From Pseudomonadota bacterium (GTDB lineage Bacteria; Bdellovibrionota_B; Oligoflexia; Silvanigrellales; Silvanigrellaceae), in contig RFOM01000008.1 in assembly GCA_009926615.1 (NCBI GenBank), positions 1 through 64,000 of the forward strand: a stretch of DNA of 64,000 nt, in the 5' to 3' direction. Positions 46,376 through 54,814 of the stretch are shown here, in pieces (positions within the stretch are counted from its first letter, which is position 1; every line of letters starts with the position of its first letter). The notes beneath the pieces were generated by a model. That model saw only the letters and a list, made by a program, of their open reading frames with translations, made no database searches and had not been told where the DNA came from. A program made the translations under genes and the position numbers.

Positions 46376-47635
46376 TCAGACGGGCTTTGCTTCAGGAATA
46401 ACCTTTGCCGATTCAGGCAGTTGCCGACGAAATAAATTCACAATCGCAGCGACCGAAAGAAGGGACGCAATGAGAGCGAACGGCATTGCATATGAGCCCG
46501 ATTGATCGAAGGCAAGGCCAACGACCCATGGTCCCAGCCCGCCGCCCAGAGCCTCCAGAAAGGCAATACAGCCGAGAACACGTCCGGCTCCGGCTGTGCC
46601 AAACTCAGAGATGACTGAGACTTGAATCAAGGTGTAGAGCGCTCCCCACCCCAGTCCGAATGCCACAACATAAGCTTGAACATTCGTATCTGCGAAACGG
46701 CTCAAGCCTGCGGCACCCAAAATCATAAGAAGCAGTGAAAGACTCATCACCCGACGGTCACCAAAACGGTCGGCCAGAAAACCCGAAAAAAGTTTTCCTG
46801 CAAGACCGGTCAGGAACAACAAACCGAGAGTGTTTCCTGCAAACTGAGCAGAATGGCCTGCGCCCGTCAGCCGTAAAAAAAGATGCGTCGATACACCCAA
46901 TATGGCAAAAAAGGTGAGCATCGCAACTGCACCGATCATCCAAAACGATTTCTTTTTTAGAATAACACCAAGACCTGCTTCAGAGGCCAAAGGTGTAACT
47001 TCGCCCGAGCCGTGAGCCGATAAAGTCGGTGTCGCCGAGAGTCCTGCATCCTGATTTATTGAACTGCGGCGCACTGTCGCAACAACACAAATCGACATCA
47101 ACGCAGGCACGACACTCAGGGCGAGAAAAGCAGAACGCCAGTCCATGACTTTGAGTAACGACAGATTTAACTGCGGAAAAACCGTGTTTCCAAAACTGGA
47201 ACCGACGAGAGCCAAACCAAGCGCGAGTCCGCGACGCGACGCGGGAACGTGTTTGGAAACCAAAAACACCACACTGACTATTCCGGCCGAAGCCAGCGAC
47301 AAGCCGAACAATGCATGCGCAAGATAAAGACCAGCCAAAGAATTCATCCGCGAGTATGTTATGAATCCGGCAGCCAAAAAACCGCAGCCGAGCAAAAGAC
47401 AGTTTTTGATGTGCCCTTTGTCTGCAAAATATCCAAACAGCGGAGCAACCAGACCCGCCCCCGCAAAGGTAATTAAATCACGCAACTTCAATGCGCCGCG
47501 CTGCCAGCCGAATTCTGCAAGAAGCTGATTGTCAAAAACCGTGATGCCTGTAAGGGTCATACCGTTGGTCACCAGCAGAGTCAGAAATCCGCAGGCAATC
47601 ATCAACCAACCGTAGCCCGAAATTTTGTGATTCAT
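46376..47635 (-). CDS. MFS transporter (OFA/monocarboxylate-type)
   Basis: 419 residues, 12 predicted helices, with the MFS loop motif (GYFADKGHIKN) between helices 2 and 3 and a helix-4 region SKHVPASRRGLALGLALVGSSFG as in the oxalate/formate and monocarboxylate branch. It is the last gene of the long leftward catabolic operon, 75 bases after the cupin gene with a hairpin in between, so uptake of an organic acid or imide substrate is the likely job. ATG 47635 follows GGAGATG. Confidence 0.87.
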   Translation of the reverse strand: MNHKISGYGWLMIACGFLTLLVTNGMTLTGITVFDNQLLAEFGWQRGALKLRDLITFAGAGLVAPLFGYFADKGHIKNCLLLGCGFLAAGFITYSRMNSLAGLYLAHALFGLSLASAGIVSVVFLVSKHVPASRRGLALGLALVGSSFGNTVFPQLNLSLLKVMDWRSAFLALSVVPALMSICVVATVRRSSINQDAGLSATPTLSAHGSGEVTPLASEAGLGVILKKKSFWMIGAVAMLTFFAILGVSTHLFLRLTGAGHSAQFAGNTLGLLFLTGLAGKLFSGFLADRFGDRRVMSLSLLLMILGAAGLSRFADTNVQAYVVAFGLGWGALYTLIQVSVISEFGTAGAGRVLGCIAFLEALGGGLGPWVVGLAFDQSGSYAMPFALIASLLSVAAIVNLFRRQLPESAKVIPEAKPV

Positions 47636-47672
47636 GTCGCATCTCCAGTGAGTCTTATCCTGAATTCAACGA

Positions 47673-47700
47673 TTCAGATTTGCTTGCCCGCAAACCTGAA
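47673..47700 (-). other. Intergenic stem-loop between cupin and MFS genes
   Basis: 11 bp stem (47673-47683 with 47690-47700, one G-U pair in the RNA) and a 6-base loop. No T-run follows, so it is not a standard terminator; it may stabilise or process the transcript before the transporter gene. Confidence 0.5.
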
Positions 47701-47710
47701 ATCAGCATTC

Positions 47711-48643
47711 TCAGCGCTGCGTGATGTCGGGATTATGGAGCGCCCAGTGGCAATCGAGGCGATCCTTTGTACGGAACAGGCAAAGCGCGCCGCTTTCCGA
47801 CCAAAACGGACCGTGTGCGATATGCGCAGGCCGCCAGTAGTATCCGTTGTCGCGCATCGCCGCATAACGGCGGTTGAACGGATCATCCTGCATACTCCAG
47901 TGGCCCTGAACATCGCCGCGAATCAGATAAGCTTCCTCTGCGGTCGGATGTCCGGCAAAGAAATTTCCTTCGATCCACATGGGAACAAGTCCCAAGATCC
48001 ACGTCGCACGGCCCGTGCGCGGGCATTTGAAAAGACTCTTGCGTGCCGAACCGGCCGGCAGAAATGTGGTCTGTTCCCAGTTCATCGAGTTAATTTCTTT
48101 GCAGGGAATGTAATCCACCATGCGATCGTTCATCTGTGTGTTCAAATGATATGCCGAGTTTTCCGCAATCTGCTCGAGATCCGCATACGGAGCTGTCAGG
48201 TAGTTAGGCTTGCGGTCGGGCATAAAGAGCATCACCGTATCTTCGGATGCTTCCCACGGTCCGGTTGCAAGTCCGGCAGGAAGATATGTGTAAGACAAAT
48301 TACGCAACTTGAAGCCGCCCTGACGGACTTCTCCGCTCAGCACAAAAATTTCGACATCGGTATCGAAATGGCCGATGGGTGCCGACCATCCTTTTTTGAT
48401 AGTCACCCTTTGAGTCGACTCGCCTGTCGCAGCATCCTGCGAAAGAATTTGTGTTTCAGCGCGATCGCCGCCAATGAAGTTGGCAATCTGGAACGGCGCC
48501 TTTTCGAATTCGACGACAGAGTAAAGAGACTGCTCGCTTTCCACGTGCAGGCGTCCGACAGACGTACGCGGATTTGCGCGCAGCGGGGCGGGCTTCGGAA
48601 AGTTTGGCATGTTCATCGAATTTTTTCCTTGTGCAGGTGTCAC
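47711..48643 (-). CDS. Double-cupin protein (DUF4437-like)
   Basis: 310 residues with two cupin-like barrels: about 75-135 (GHFDTDVEIFVLSGEVRQGG, YLPAGLATGPW) and about 200-295 (HPTAEEAYLIRGDVQGH, HIAHGPFWSESG). Metal-binding His/Glu residues are present in both. Cupins include dioxygenases, isomerases and hydrolases; the reaction here is unknown. GTG 48643 follows AAAGGAGA and overlaps the LeuD-like stop as GTGA, so it is translationally coupled to the pathway genes. Confidence 0.78.
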   Translation of the reverse strand: MTPAQGKNSMNMPNFPKPAPLRANPRTSVGRLHVESEQSLYSVVEFEKAPFQIANFIGGDRAETQILSQDAATGESTQRVTIKKGWSAPIGHFDTDVEIFVLSGEVRQGGFKLRNLSYTYLPAGLATGPWEASEDTVMLFMPDRKPNYLTAPYADLEQIAENSAYHLNTQMNDRMVDYIPCKEINSMNWEQTTFLPAGSARKSLFKCPRTGRATWILGLVPMWIEGNFFAGHPTAEEAYLIRGDVQGHWSMQDDPFNRRYAAMRDNGYYWRPAHIAHGPFWSESGALCLFRTKDRLDCHWALHNPDITQR

Positions 48644-49278
48644 GGCGAATCTCCTTTGGAAAAATAAACTTGAAGAGGATGAGAAGTGTTTTGGTTTTTC
48701 GAAAATGAGTCGGATTCTTCGGAAAGCGACAGCAGAAATCCCAGCGGATCCGTTCCGGTGCGCAGGCAGTGCGCATCGAAGGCATCCAATTTGAAATTAA
48801 AAATCTTCAAATTCAAAGGAAGGATTGAAAATATCAATCCCTGTCCCATGGCCAAGTCCACCGTAATTTCCAGTTTAGTTTGGGTATTCGCGACGAATAT
48901 TTTGTAATCGGCTGCTGAAATTTCAACGGGTGCAATGCCGTTGGCAATTGCATTTTGTTTGAATATCGGCGCGAACGAGCGCGCAAGGACAACGCGGATA
49001 CCAAAGTCACGCATCACCCACACGGCATGTTCCCGTGACGATCCGCATCCGAAATTTTCACCGGCCACCAGAACACTCTGGCCGTCTGCAAAAGGTGAGT
49101 CGGCGCGCAGGCTGCCGTCGGCAGCGAAGCGCCAGTCGGCAAAAAAGGCAGAAGACATTTCAGATCTGTCGGTCAGTGACAGGAAGCGGCCGGGGTATAT
49201 TTGATCTGTGTCTATGTTGTCGCGTGCCAAAACAACGGCGCGGCCTGTCCAATGTGTCCAACCCTGTGCGTTCGTCAT
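48640..49278 (-). CDS. LeuD-like small subunit of an aconitase-superfamily (de)hydratase, bacterial type
   Basis: 212 residues. The swivel domain with DNIDTDQIYPGRFL and the GENFGCGSSREHAVW loop is typical of 3-isopropylmalate dehydratase small subunits of the longer bacterial type. With the large subunit it should add or remove water on a substituted maleate/malate. ATG 49278 shares one base with the LeuC-like stop (TGATG). No leuA or leuB genes are near and a second LeuCD pair lies in the facing operon, so leucine synthesis is unlikely. Confidence 0.88.
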   Translation of the reverse strand: MTNAQGWTHWTGRAVVLARDNIDTDQIYPGRFLSLTDRSEMSSAFFADWRFAADGSLRADSPFADGQSVLVAGENFGCGSSREHAVWVMRDFGIRVVLARSFAPIFKQNAIANGIAPVEISAADYKIFVANTQTKLEITVDLAMGQGLIFSILPLNLKIFNFKLDAFDAHCLRTGTDPLGFLLSLSEESDSFSKNQNTSHPLQVYFSKGDSP

Positions 49279-50750
49279 CACAGGACCTCCCGCGGATCTG
49301 TCAGGCATCCCTTAAGTGCAGTCGCTGCGGCTGTCAGCGGACTGGCCAAAATCGTCCGGCCTGAAGGGCCCTGCCTGTGTGCGAAATTACGGTTGCTTGT
49401 ACTGACGCACGTCTCACCCGCCGGAATAAAATCGCCGTTCATGGCCACACACAAAGAGCAACTTGGTTCACGCCAGTCCGCGCCGGCATCCCTGAAAATT
49501 CGATCGAGACCTTCGGCCTCAGCTGCGCGTTTGACACTGCGGCTGCCAGCGACAACCCAAAGCTTCAGGCTGGGCGCAATTTTTTTGCCCCTTAAAACTT
49601 CGGCCGCCAAGCGCAGATCACTGAGCCGGCCGTTGGTGCAACTGCCTATGAAAACATGTTGAACCGGAATTCCGTGCATGCGCATTCCCGCATGCATCGC
49701 CATATAATCCAATCCGTTACGCCAGACGGCATCATCACATCCGGCAGGTGCAGAATCCGGAATGGATTCGTCGAGGGCGGCAGATAAAGCGGGCAAGGTG
49801 CCGTAGGTCGCACGCGGAGTCATTTTTTCAATATCAACAATCCAAGTGCGGGCATACTCGGCATTTTCATCGGACTTCAGGCCGGCCCACAGGTTCTTGA
49901 GACGCTCAAATTCTTCGCCCTGCGGACACGCTTTTCGGCCGGCAAGATCCGCAAAGGTGATCTCATCCGGCGCGATCAGCGCGGTACGCGCACCGGCTTC
50001 GACACTTTGGTTGCAGAGTGTCATGCGTTCATCCATGCCGAGCAGCCTGAGCGCCGGACCGGTGAATTCGATCACCCCTCCCTGCGCCCCTCCGACACCA
50101 ATTTCAGCAAGCACAGCCAGCGAAATATCCTTTGCAGTGACTGCTTGAGGTTTAAACTCTCCGCGCAATTCAACGCGCAAGGCAACCGGTTTTTTCATCA
50201 GCAAAGTTTGGGTTGCGAGCACTGCTGCCACTTCGCTGCTGCCAATACCGAAGGCCAGCGCGCCGTATGCCCCCTGTGTGCTCGTATGACTGTCTCCGCA
50301 AACGATCACACTCGACGGCCACGTCAGTCCGAGTTCGGGAACAACCACGTGGACAATGCCCTGCCTGTCGTCGTTCAAAGAAAAACATTCGATTCCGTGA
50401 GTGCGGCAATTGTGTTCAAGCAGCTCAACGGATTTACGGGTTGAAGCATTTGCAAAAGGCCAGTTGCCTGATGCGTCGGGGGAACCGGTCGGCACGGCAT
50501 GGTCGGCCAGCGCAACGGTTCGCTCGGGATGCCGCACCTTGAGCCCCCGATCTGCAAGAGATTTAAAGGCCTGACCGGACGTCACTTCATGGAGGATGTG
50601 CAGGTCGACAAATACGACTGCAGGGTGTTGTTCACTTTCGGGAACAACCACGGACTGCTCCCAGATTTTATCAAGCAGGGTGCGCGGAACTTTCGTTTCC
50701 AAAGGCGGCTGCCGCAAAGTTGCCGGCAGGGACGTCGGCGAGGTGTTCAT
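49278..50750 (-). CDS. LeuC-like large subunit of an aconitase-superfamily (de)hydratase, bacterial type
   Basis: 490 residues with the 4Fe-4S ligands of the family: Cys in IGSCTNGR and the pair in PSCSLCVAMN, and the substrate loop SNRNFAHRQG. GDSHTSTQGAYGALAFGIG is also conserved. Long bacterial-type LeuC. Expected reaction: reversible hydration of a cis-unsaturated dicarboxylate such as an alkylmaleate to a malate derivative. ATG 50750 overlaps the lyase stop as ATGA; an earlier in-frame ATG at 50771 lies inside the lyase gene. Confidence 0.9.
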   Translation of the reverse strand: MNTSPTSLPATLRQPPLETKVPRTLLDKIWEQSVVVPESEQHPAVVFVDLHILHEVTSGQAFKSLADRGLKVRHPERTVALADHAVPTGSPDASGNWPFANASTRKSVELLEHNCRTHGIECFSLNDDRQGIVHVVVPELGLTWPSSVIVCGDSHTSTQGAYGALAFGIGSSEVAAVLATQTLLMKKPVALRVELRGEFKPQAVTAKDISLAVLAEIGVGGAQGGVIEFTGPALRLLGMDERMTLCNQSVEAGARTALIAPDEITFADLAGRKACPQGEEFERLKNLWAGLKSDENAEYARTWIVDIEKMTPRATYGTLPALSAALDESIPDSAPAGCDDAVWRNGLDYMAMHAGMRMHGIPVQHVFIGSCTNGRLSDLRLAAEVLRGKKIAPSLKLWVVAGSRSVKRAAEAEGLDRIFRDAGADWREPSCSLCVAMNGDFIPAGETCVSTSNRNFAHRQGPSGRTILASPLTAAATALKGCLTDPREVL

Positions 50751-51727
50751 TTTTGCGAACTCCTCCACCATTGGCTGCTGCGGCCTCCGAGCGTGCGTCC
50801 GAGCGTGCGTCCGATCTGCTTTTCAACTTGCGACAAAGTGGTCCACAACGCCGGCAGGTGAATATCCTGCAACTGTGCGGGAGAAAATTTCTGCGCCATG
50901 AGAACCAAGTCCTCAGTGGCCAGATTTCCCGCTGCGCCGGGGGCAAAAGGACAACCGCCGAGTCCGCCCAGAGAGGAATCAAAAATCCTCACACCCGCAG
51001 CCATGGCAGCTGTGACGTTGGCCAAAGCCAATCCCTGAGTGTCGTGAAAATGAGCTGCAAGCCGCGCTGCGGAAAATCGCTCCGCGAGTTTTGAAAACAG
51101 CGAATAAACCTGCAGCGGATGAGCTTGGCCAACGGTATCGGCCAGAGCAAGTTCATCAACGCTCGTTTGTTCAAGTAAAGCTGATGCAAATTCCAGAACA
51201 CGGTTCTCGGCCATTGCACCCTCGAACGGGCAAACCCATGATGTTGCCACATCCACCCGCACAAACAAACCGTGACTCTTTGCTTCATCTGCCAGCGCGA
51301 GTGCGCGAAGCAATCCTTCCTGCGCGCCGACACCGGCATTCCGCAACGAAAGAGCATCCGAAGGAATCGCAACAACGCACACACCGTCAACGCCGGCCGT
51401 CCGCGCACGCTCAAGACCTTTGCTGTTGAACACAAGTCCCGTCAGTTTGGTCTGTGAACGCAAAGGGTGATCCGCCAGAAGCGGAATGAGCGAATCGGTA
51501 TCGGCAAGCTGAGGTATGGCTTTGACAAAACTGCCGGCCTCAATATTCCGGATTCCCGCATTCATCAGGCCGAAAATCAGCTCTCTTTTGGCTTCGGGCG
51601 TAAGAATCTGTTTTTCACTTTGCAGTCCGTCACGCGGACCCACTTCCCACAGCACAAGCGGCCGGTTTGAAATTTCAAAATCGGCGTTAAATTTCGAAGA
51701 TGAAAATGAATTCAACGATTGGTTCAT
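50747..51727 (-). CDS. HMG-CoA-lyase-family aldol-type lyase (first copy)
   Basis: 326-residue TIM-barrel enzyme with the HMGL active site: EVGPRDGLQSE (Arg-Asp), metal His pair in HFHDTQG, and catalytic Cys in GGLGGCPFAPGA. Members cleave 3-hydroxy-3-methylglutaryl-CoA or, in related enzymes such as the (R)-citramalyl-CoA lyase of Chloroflexus, a malyl-type thioester to acyl-CoA and a 2-oxo acid. Its operon position beside a class III CoA-transferase and a LeuCD hydratase favours the second type. The C-terminus carries a 12-base tandem repeat. Start ATG 51727 follows GGAG. Confidence 0.87.
   Translation of the reverse strand: MNQSLNSFSSSKFNADFEISNRPLVLWEVGPRDGLQSEKQILTPEAKRELIFGLMNAGIRNIEAGSFVKAIPQLADTDSLIPLLADHPLRSQTKLTGLVFNSKGLERARTAGVDGVCVVAIPSDALSLRNAGVGAQEGLLRALALADEAKSHGLFVRVDVATSWVCPFEGAMAENRVLEFASALLEQTSVDELALADTVGQAHPLQVYSLFSKLAERFSAARLAAHFHDTQGLALANVTAAMAAGVRIFDSSLGGLGGCPFAPGAAGNLATEDLVLMAQKFSPAQLQDIHLPALWTTLSQVEKQIGRTLGRTLGGRSSQWWRSSQK
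50787..50814 (-). repeat. 12-base tandem repeat at the 3' end of the first lyase gene
   Basis: Two exact copies of ccgagcgtgcgt (50787-50798, 50799-50810) plus four bases, encoding the repeated GRTL of the C-terminal tail (GRTLGRTLGG). In-frame, so likely neutral. Confidence 0.85.
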
Positions 51728-52923
51728 CGGACAGCTCCGGATTCGGTCAGTTCCCTGAGGCTTGCATCCGAATAACCGAGAATGTCCTGCAACACATGCT
51801 GCGAGTCCTGCCCGACGAGAGGCGGCGGTGAAAAACTATCTTCGCCGGCGGACGACATTTTTATCGGGTTACCGGCCTGCTGCACACGCCGCCCGCCCGC
51901 ATGCTGGACATCAACGATCATCCTGCGCGCTTTCAGATGAGGGTCATTGAGCACCGCATGAACGTCATTGACAGGAGCACACGGAACACCCGCAGGCCGC
52001 AACAATGTCAGCCATTCATCGCACGTGCGGCTGCGCAGACGCTCACTCAGGACTTGCGTTATCTGTTCCCTGTTTTTCCACCGGCCGGGCTGCTCTTCAT
52101 TTTCAGGAGTATCGAGCGCGGCAATGTCTATGGTTTGGATAAATGTTTTCCAAAGCTCGTTTGTGATGATGGCGATAATAATGTGCCGGTCACGGGTCGG
52201 AAAAGAGTCATACGGCACATGAACAAAATGAGCATTGCCGCTTGCCTTGGGAGCCTCTCCCGAAAGTGATGTCATGGTCGCCATGTAGTTGAGCAGGCTG
52301 ACCTGAGCATCCTGCATGGAAATATCTATGTGCTGCCCTTCACCGGTTCTTACCCGCGCCTGAAGCGCAGACAAAATACCAATGACAGCCATAAGTCCTC
52401 CGCCCAGATCTCCAATCGGAATTCCGGAACGCAACGGATTTACGCCGTCGCCGGTCAGAGTCATTCCGCCGCCGGTCGCCTGCGCAACCATGTCGAAACT
52501 CGTGCAGTCGCGGTTGGGTCCGGTTTCGCCGAATCCGGTTACGCTGCACGTGACAATGCGGGGATTAATTTCTTTCAGCTGATTAAAATGCAGACCGAGC
52601 TTCTCTCCGACACCGGCGCGAAAATTATAAACCACCACATCCGAGCAGCGCACCAGATCGTGCAGGACTTTTTTCGCAGACGGTGATTTCAAATCCAGTG
52701 CAAGACTTTTTTTATTGCGGCCGAGTGTCAGAAAATAAGCTCCCATGCCGTCGACGCTGTGCTGCTTGTCTTTTTCGAGCAAACGGCGGGTTCCCTCGCC
52801 GGTGACCGGAGGCTCAATTTTAATGACCTCGGCTCCCAAATCTGCAAGCATCATTGTCGCATACGGGCCGCTCAGCATGTGAGTGAAATCCAAAATCCGA
52901 AGACCGTTCAAAGCATTGCTCAC
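51724..52923 (-). CDS. Class III CoA-transferase (CaiB/BaiF), first copy
   Basis: 399 residues. N-terminal ILDFTHMLSGPYATMMLADLG and EVIKIEPP are family hallmarks; the catalytic Asp is in the SFDMVAQATGG segment (about residue 149-151). It moves CoA between carboxylic acids, as in succinyl-CoA:citramalate or formyl-CoA:oxalate transferases. GTG 52923 follows GGAG and overlaps the amidase stop (GTGA); its own stop overlaps the lyase start (ATGA). Likely activates the hydroxy-diacid before cleavage. Confidence 0.9.
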   Translation of the reverse strand: MSNALNGLRILDFTHMLSGPYATMMLADLGAEVIKIEPPVTGEGTRRLLEKDKQHSVDGMGAYFLTLGRNKKSLALDLKSPSAKKVLHDLVRCSDVVVYNFRAGVGEKLGLHFNQLKEINPRIVTCSVTGFGETGPNRDCTSFDMVAQATGGGMTLTGDGVNPLRSGIPIGDLGGGLMAVIGILSALQARVRTGEGQHIDISMQDAQVSLLNYMATMTSLSGEAPKASGNAHFVHVPYDSFPTRDRHIIIAIITNELWKTFIQTIDIAALDTPENEEQPGRWKNREQITQVLSERLRSRTCDEWLTLLRPAGVPCAPVNDVHAVLNDPHLKARRMIVDVQHAGGRRVQQAGNPIKMSSAGEDSFSPPPLVGQDSQHVLQDILGYSDASLRELTESGAVR

Positions 52924-53573
52924 AGCGACTCCTTCGCCGGCGAATTCATGACAAGTTCAATCGCAGCGTCAGAAAACACCACTTCCGCATATTTGCTCTG
53001 CATGTCGAGCAGATTGATTCGGTGCGCCTCTGCAGACCGGTCGCCCACACAGTTTTCAACGACAAACGGTCGAAACCCGTGCTGCAAGGCGTCAACAACG
53101 GTCGCGCGCACACAGCCGCTGGTTGTGCAGCCTGCAATCAGCACCGTGTCGCACCCGAGCGTATTCAAACGGGTTGCCAGCGCGGTCGCAAAAAATGCAC
53201 TCGGATATTGTTTCACGATTCGGGAATCGGTTGCCGGATTTTCAAGCGCCGTCAAATGACGCATCGTCTGTGAATAAAAGCCCGCCGGCCTGAGCAATTT
53301 CAGCGCGGGAACTTTTTCAACAAAAAGACCGCCGTCGAGAGCTTCCGGATGCGCATATTCGACGCTTGTCCAAATCACCGGCCAGCCGCGCTCACGGACG
53401 GCTTTCAGCAACGGCGGAAGCGCAAGCGATGCTTCAACGACTGCCGGAGCATAAAACGGAGACTGCGGATCAGCGTAGGCTTCCATGAAGTCGACAACGA
53501 TCAAAGCCGCCTTGCGGCCAAAGCGCAGACGACTGTCGAACACACCCTGATATCCTTCGTGAATGGCGCTCAT
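52920..53573 (-). CDS. Isochorismatase-superfamily amidohydrolase (maleamate/carbamoylsarcosine amidase-like)
   Basis: 217 residues with the Asp-Lys-Cys triad: Asp in LIVVDFMEAY, Lys in IVKQYPSAFF, Cys in IAGCTTSGCVRAT. The N-carbamoylsarcosine/maleamate amidase branch carries the same TTSGCVRAT. NicF, which converts maleamate to maleate, belongs here. In this operon, release of ammonia from a half-amide fits best. Start: ATG 53573 has only a weak GGGTTGAG site; a TTG at 53588 is the alternative. Confidence 0.85.
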   Translation of the reverse strand: MSAIHEGYQGVFDSRLRFGRKAALIVVDFMEAYADPQSPFYAPAVVEASLALPPLLKAVRERGWPVIWTSVEYAHPEALDGGLFVEKVPALKLLRPAGFYSQTMRHLTALENPATDSRIVKQYPSAFFATALATRLNTLGCDTVLIAGCTTSGCVRATVVDALQHGFRPFVVENCVGDRSAEAHRINLLDMQSKYAEVVFSDAAIELVMNSPAKESL

Positions 53574-53594
53574 CTCAACCCGTTTCAAAAAGCA

Positions 53595-54353
53595 TCAATG
53601 CTGACGCATAAGAATTCCGCAGCCATCCACCTGATCGCGAATGCCCTGATTTCGCAACGCGTACCACCATGTCGCTGCGTTGATTGCAATGACAGGCTTT
53701 CCGAGCCAGCGCTCTGCTTCATCGGCCAGACGCAGCATGCTGAGGTTCGTGCCAACCTGAATGATCGCTTCGCAATCCGATGTATTGAGTTCAACAAGCG
53801 ACTGACGCAGTTGTTCTTCACCCACCTGCGCTATCGACACGGCAGTCGGGCAGCGCAAACCCTTTAAGGCCACAACTTCGACTCCAATGTCGCCAAAAAA
53901 TTTGCGGACATTCACGTCGCCGATCGGCTGATACGGCGTGAGCACGGCAATCTTTTTGACCTTCAAAACGTCGAGGGCCGCCATGCACGAGCGGGCGCCC
54001 GAGGCCACCTTGAGTCCGGAATAATTCTCAAGACGCTCGACAAACCGCCTGTTGCCGTCAAGGCCGTCCCAAAAGGTTTCAAGGCTCATGCCCATCACCA
54101 GCGAATTCACCTCCGCAGTCTTGACAAGATCAATAGCGCGAAGAATTTCTTCGCGGATCTGCAGCAGCAAATCCTGCATGCGCTCGTCCGAGCTGATGTC
54201 CTGATTTTTGATGTAGATGCGTGACATGTGCGAAGTCACGCCGGTGACTGCCATGCGGTGAAAATCCGGTTCAACAATCGTATTTGTGCTCGGTGCCAGA
54301 ACACCGAATTTGTGACGGTATCCCAAAGCGTCCAGCGGATTCAGCAATGTCAT
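53595..54353 (-). CDS. Maleate-isomerase/arylmalonate-decarboxylase-family protein lacking the usual Cys pair
   Basis: 252 residues of the Asp/Glu racemase superfamily; the opening FGVLAPSTNTIVEPDFHRM is characteristic of maleate cis-trans isomerase. The two catalytic Cys regions read VMGMSLETFWDG (normally a Cys before Thr/Ser) and IIQVGTNLSM (normally SCTNL), so neither Cys is there. Other Cys occur elsewhere, but not at those sites. It could be a variant enzyme or bind the acid without isomerising it. ATG 54353 overlaps the upstream stop as ATGA. Confidence 0.8.
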   Translation of the reverse strand: MTLLNPLDALGYRHKFGVLAPSTNTIVEPDFHRMAVTGVTSHMSRIYIKNQDISSDERMQDLLLQIREEILRAIDLVKTAEVNSLVMGMSLETFWDGLDGNRRFVERLENYSGLKVASGARSCMAALDVLKVKKIAVLTPYQPIGDVNVRKFFGDIGVEVVALKGLRCPTAVSIAQVGEEQLRQSLVELNTSDCEAIIQVGTNLSMLRLADEAERWLGKPVIAINAATWWYALRNQGIRDQVDGCGILMRQH

Positions 54354-54799
54354 TTGTTCACCACCTTGTTTTCTTCAATAAGAGTGCGTTTGACCAGTTT
54401 GCCGCCGACGAACCAGTGCCACGTGCGGGAACGGCGCAAACCGTCGGAACTCAGCTGAATCATCTCAACCAGCTTTGAATCGGGAATGTCTTTGCGTTTC
54501 CACGTCAGCAGGATTGTCTCGTCATCCGCTTCCCAAGCCGCACCGCTGATGCGATCACTCTCAAACCAAATTTTCCTGTTTGCATAGGACGCCGGAAAAT
54601 GAATTTCTTCGGTACGGCCGTCATCCCACATATATTTATTTGTTTGTTTATAGGGATATTGAGGATCTTCCGAGAATTCACAGGTCAAAAGCGAATTGTG
54701 CCGGTCTACTATGTTACCTTCGGCGTCGACCGTTGTGTAAACTCCCGTCCATTGACCGGCATGGCGGGCAAGCAGCGGCATTTCCTTTTGAATCAGCAT
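54350..54799 (-). CDS. Lipocalin-like small protein (DUF3598-like)
   Basis: 149 residues, beta-rich: an opening HAGQWTGVYTTVDAEG, repeated Trp/Tyr strands and ISGAAWEADDETILLTWKRK suggest a calycin/lipocalin-type barrel as in DUF3598 proteins. That fold binds small hydrophobic ligands. Family assignment is by pattern only. It lies inside the catabolic operon between the aldehyde dehydrogenase and maleate-isomerase-like genes, so a substrate-binding or modifying role is possible. ATG 54799 follows GGAGGA. Confidence 0.65.
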   Translation of the reverse strand: MLIQKEMPLLARHAGQWTGVYTTVDAEGNIVDRHNSLLTCEFSEDPQYPYKQTNKYMWDDGRTEEIHFPASYANRKIWFESDRISGAAWEADDETILLTWKRKDIPDSKLVEMIQLSSDGLRRSRTWHWFVGGKLVKRTLIEENKVVNK

Positions 54800-54814
54800 T
54801 CAGCAATCCTCCGG

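Noticed and set aside
47627..48667. 346-residue plus-strand open frame
   Set aside because: Antisense to the cupin gene; that gene has coupled starts and cupin motifs on the minus strand.
48640..50750. Leucine biosynthesis genes leuC and leuD
   Set aside because: No leuA or leuB nearby, a second unlike LeuCD pair in the facing operon, and coupling to CoA-transferase and lyase genes point to catabolism.
52920..54353. Classical aerobic nicotinate pathway (NicE/NicF)
   Set aside because: The amidase and maleate-isomerase-like genes fit at first, but there is no hydroxylase or ring dioxygenase, the isomerase-like protein lacks both catalytic Cys, and hydratase plus CoA-transferase plus lyase genes are not part of that route.
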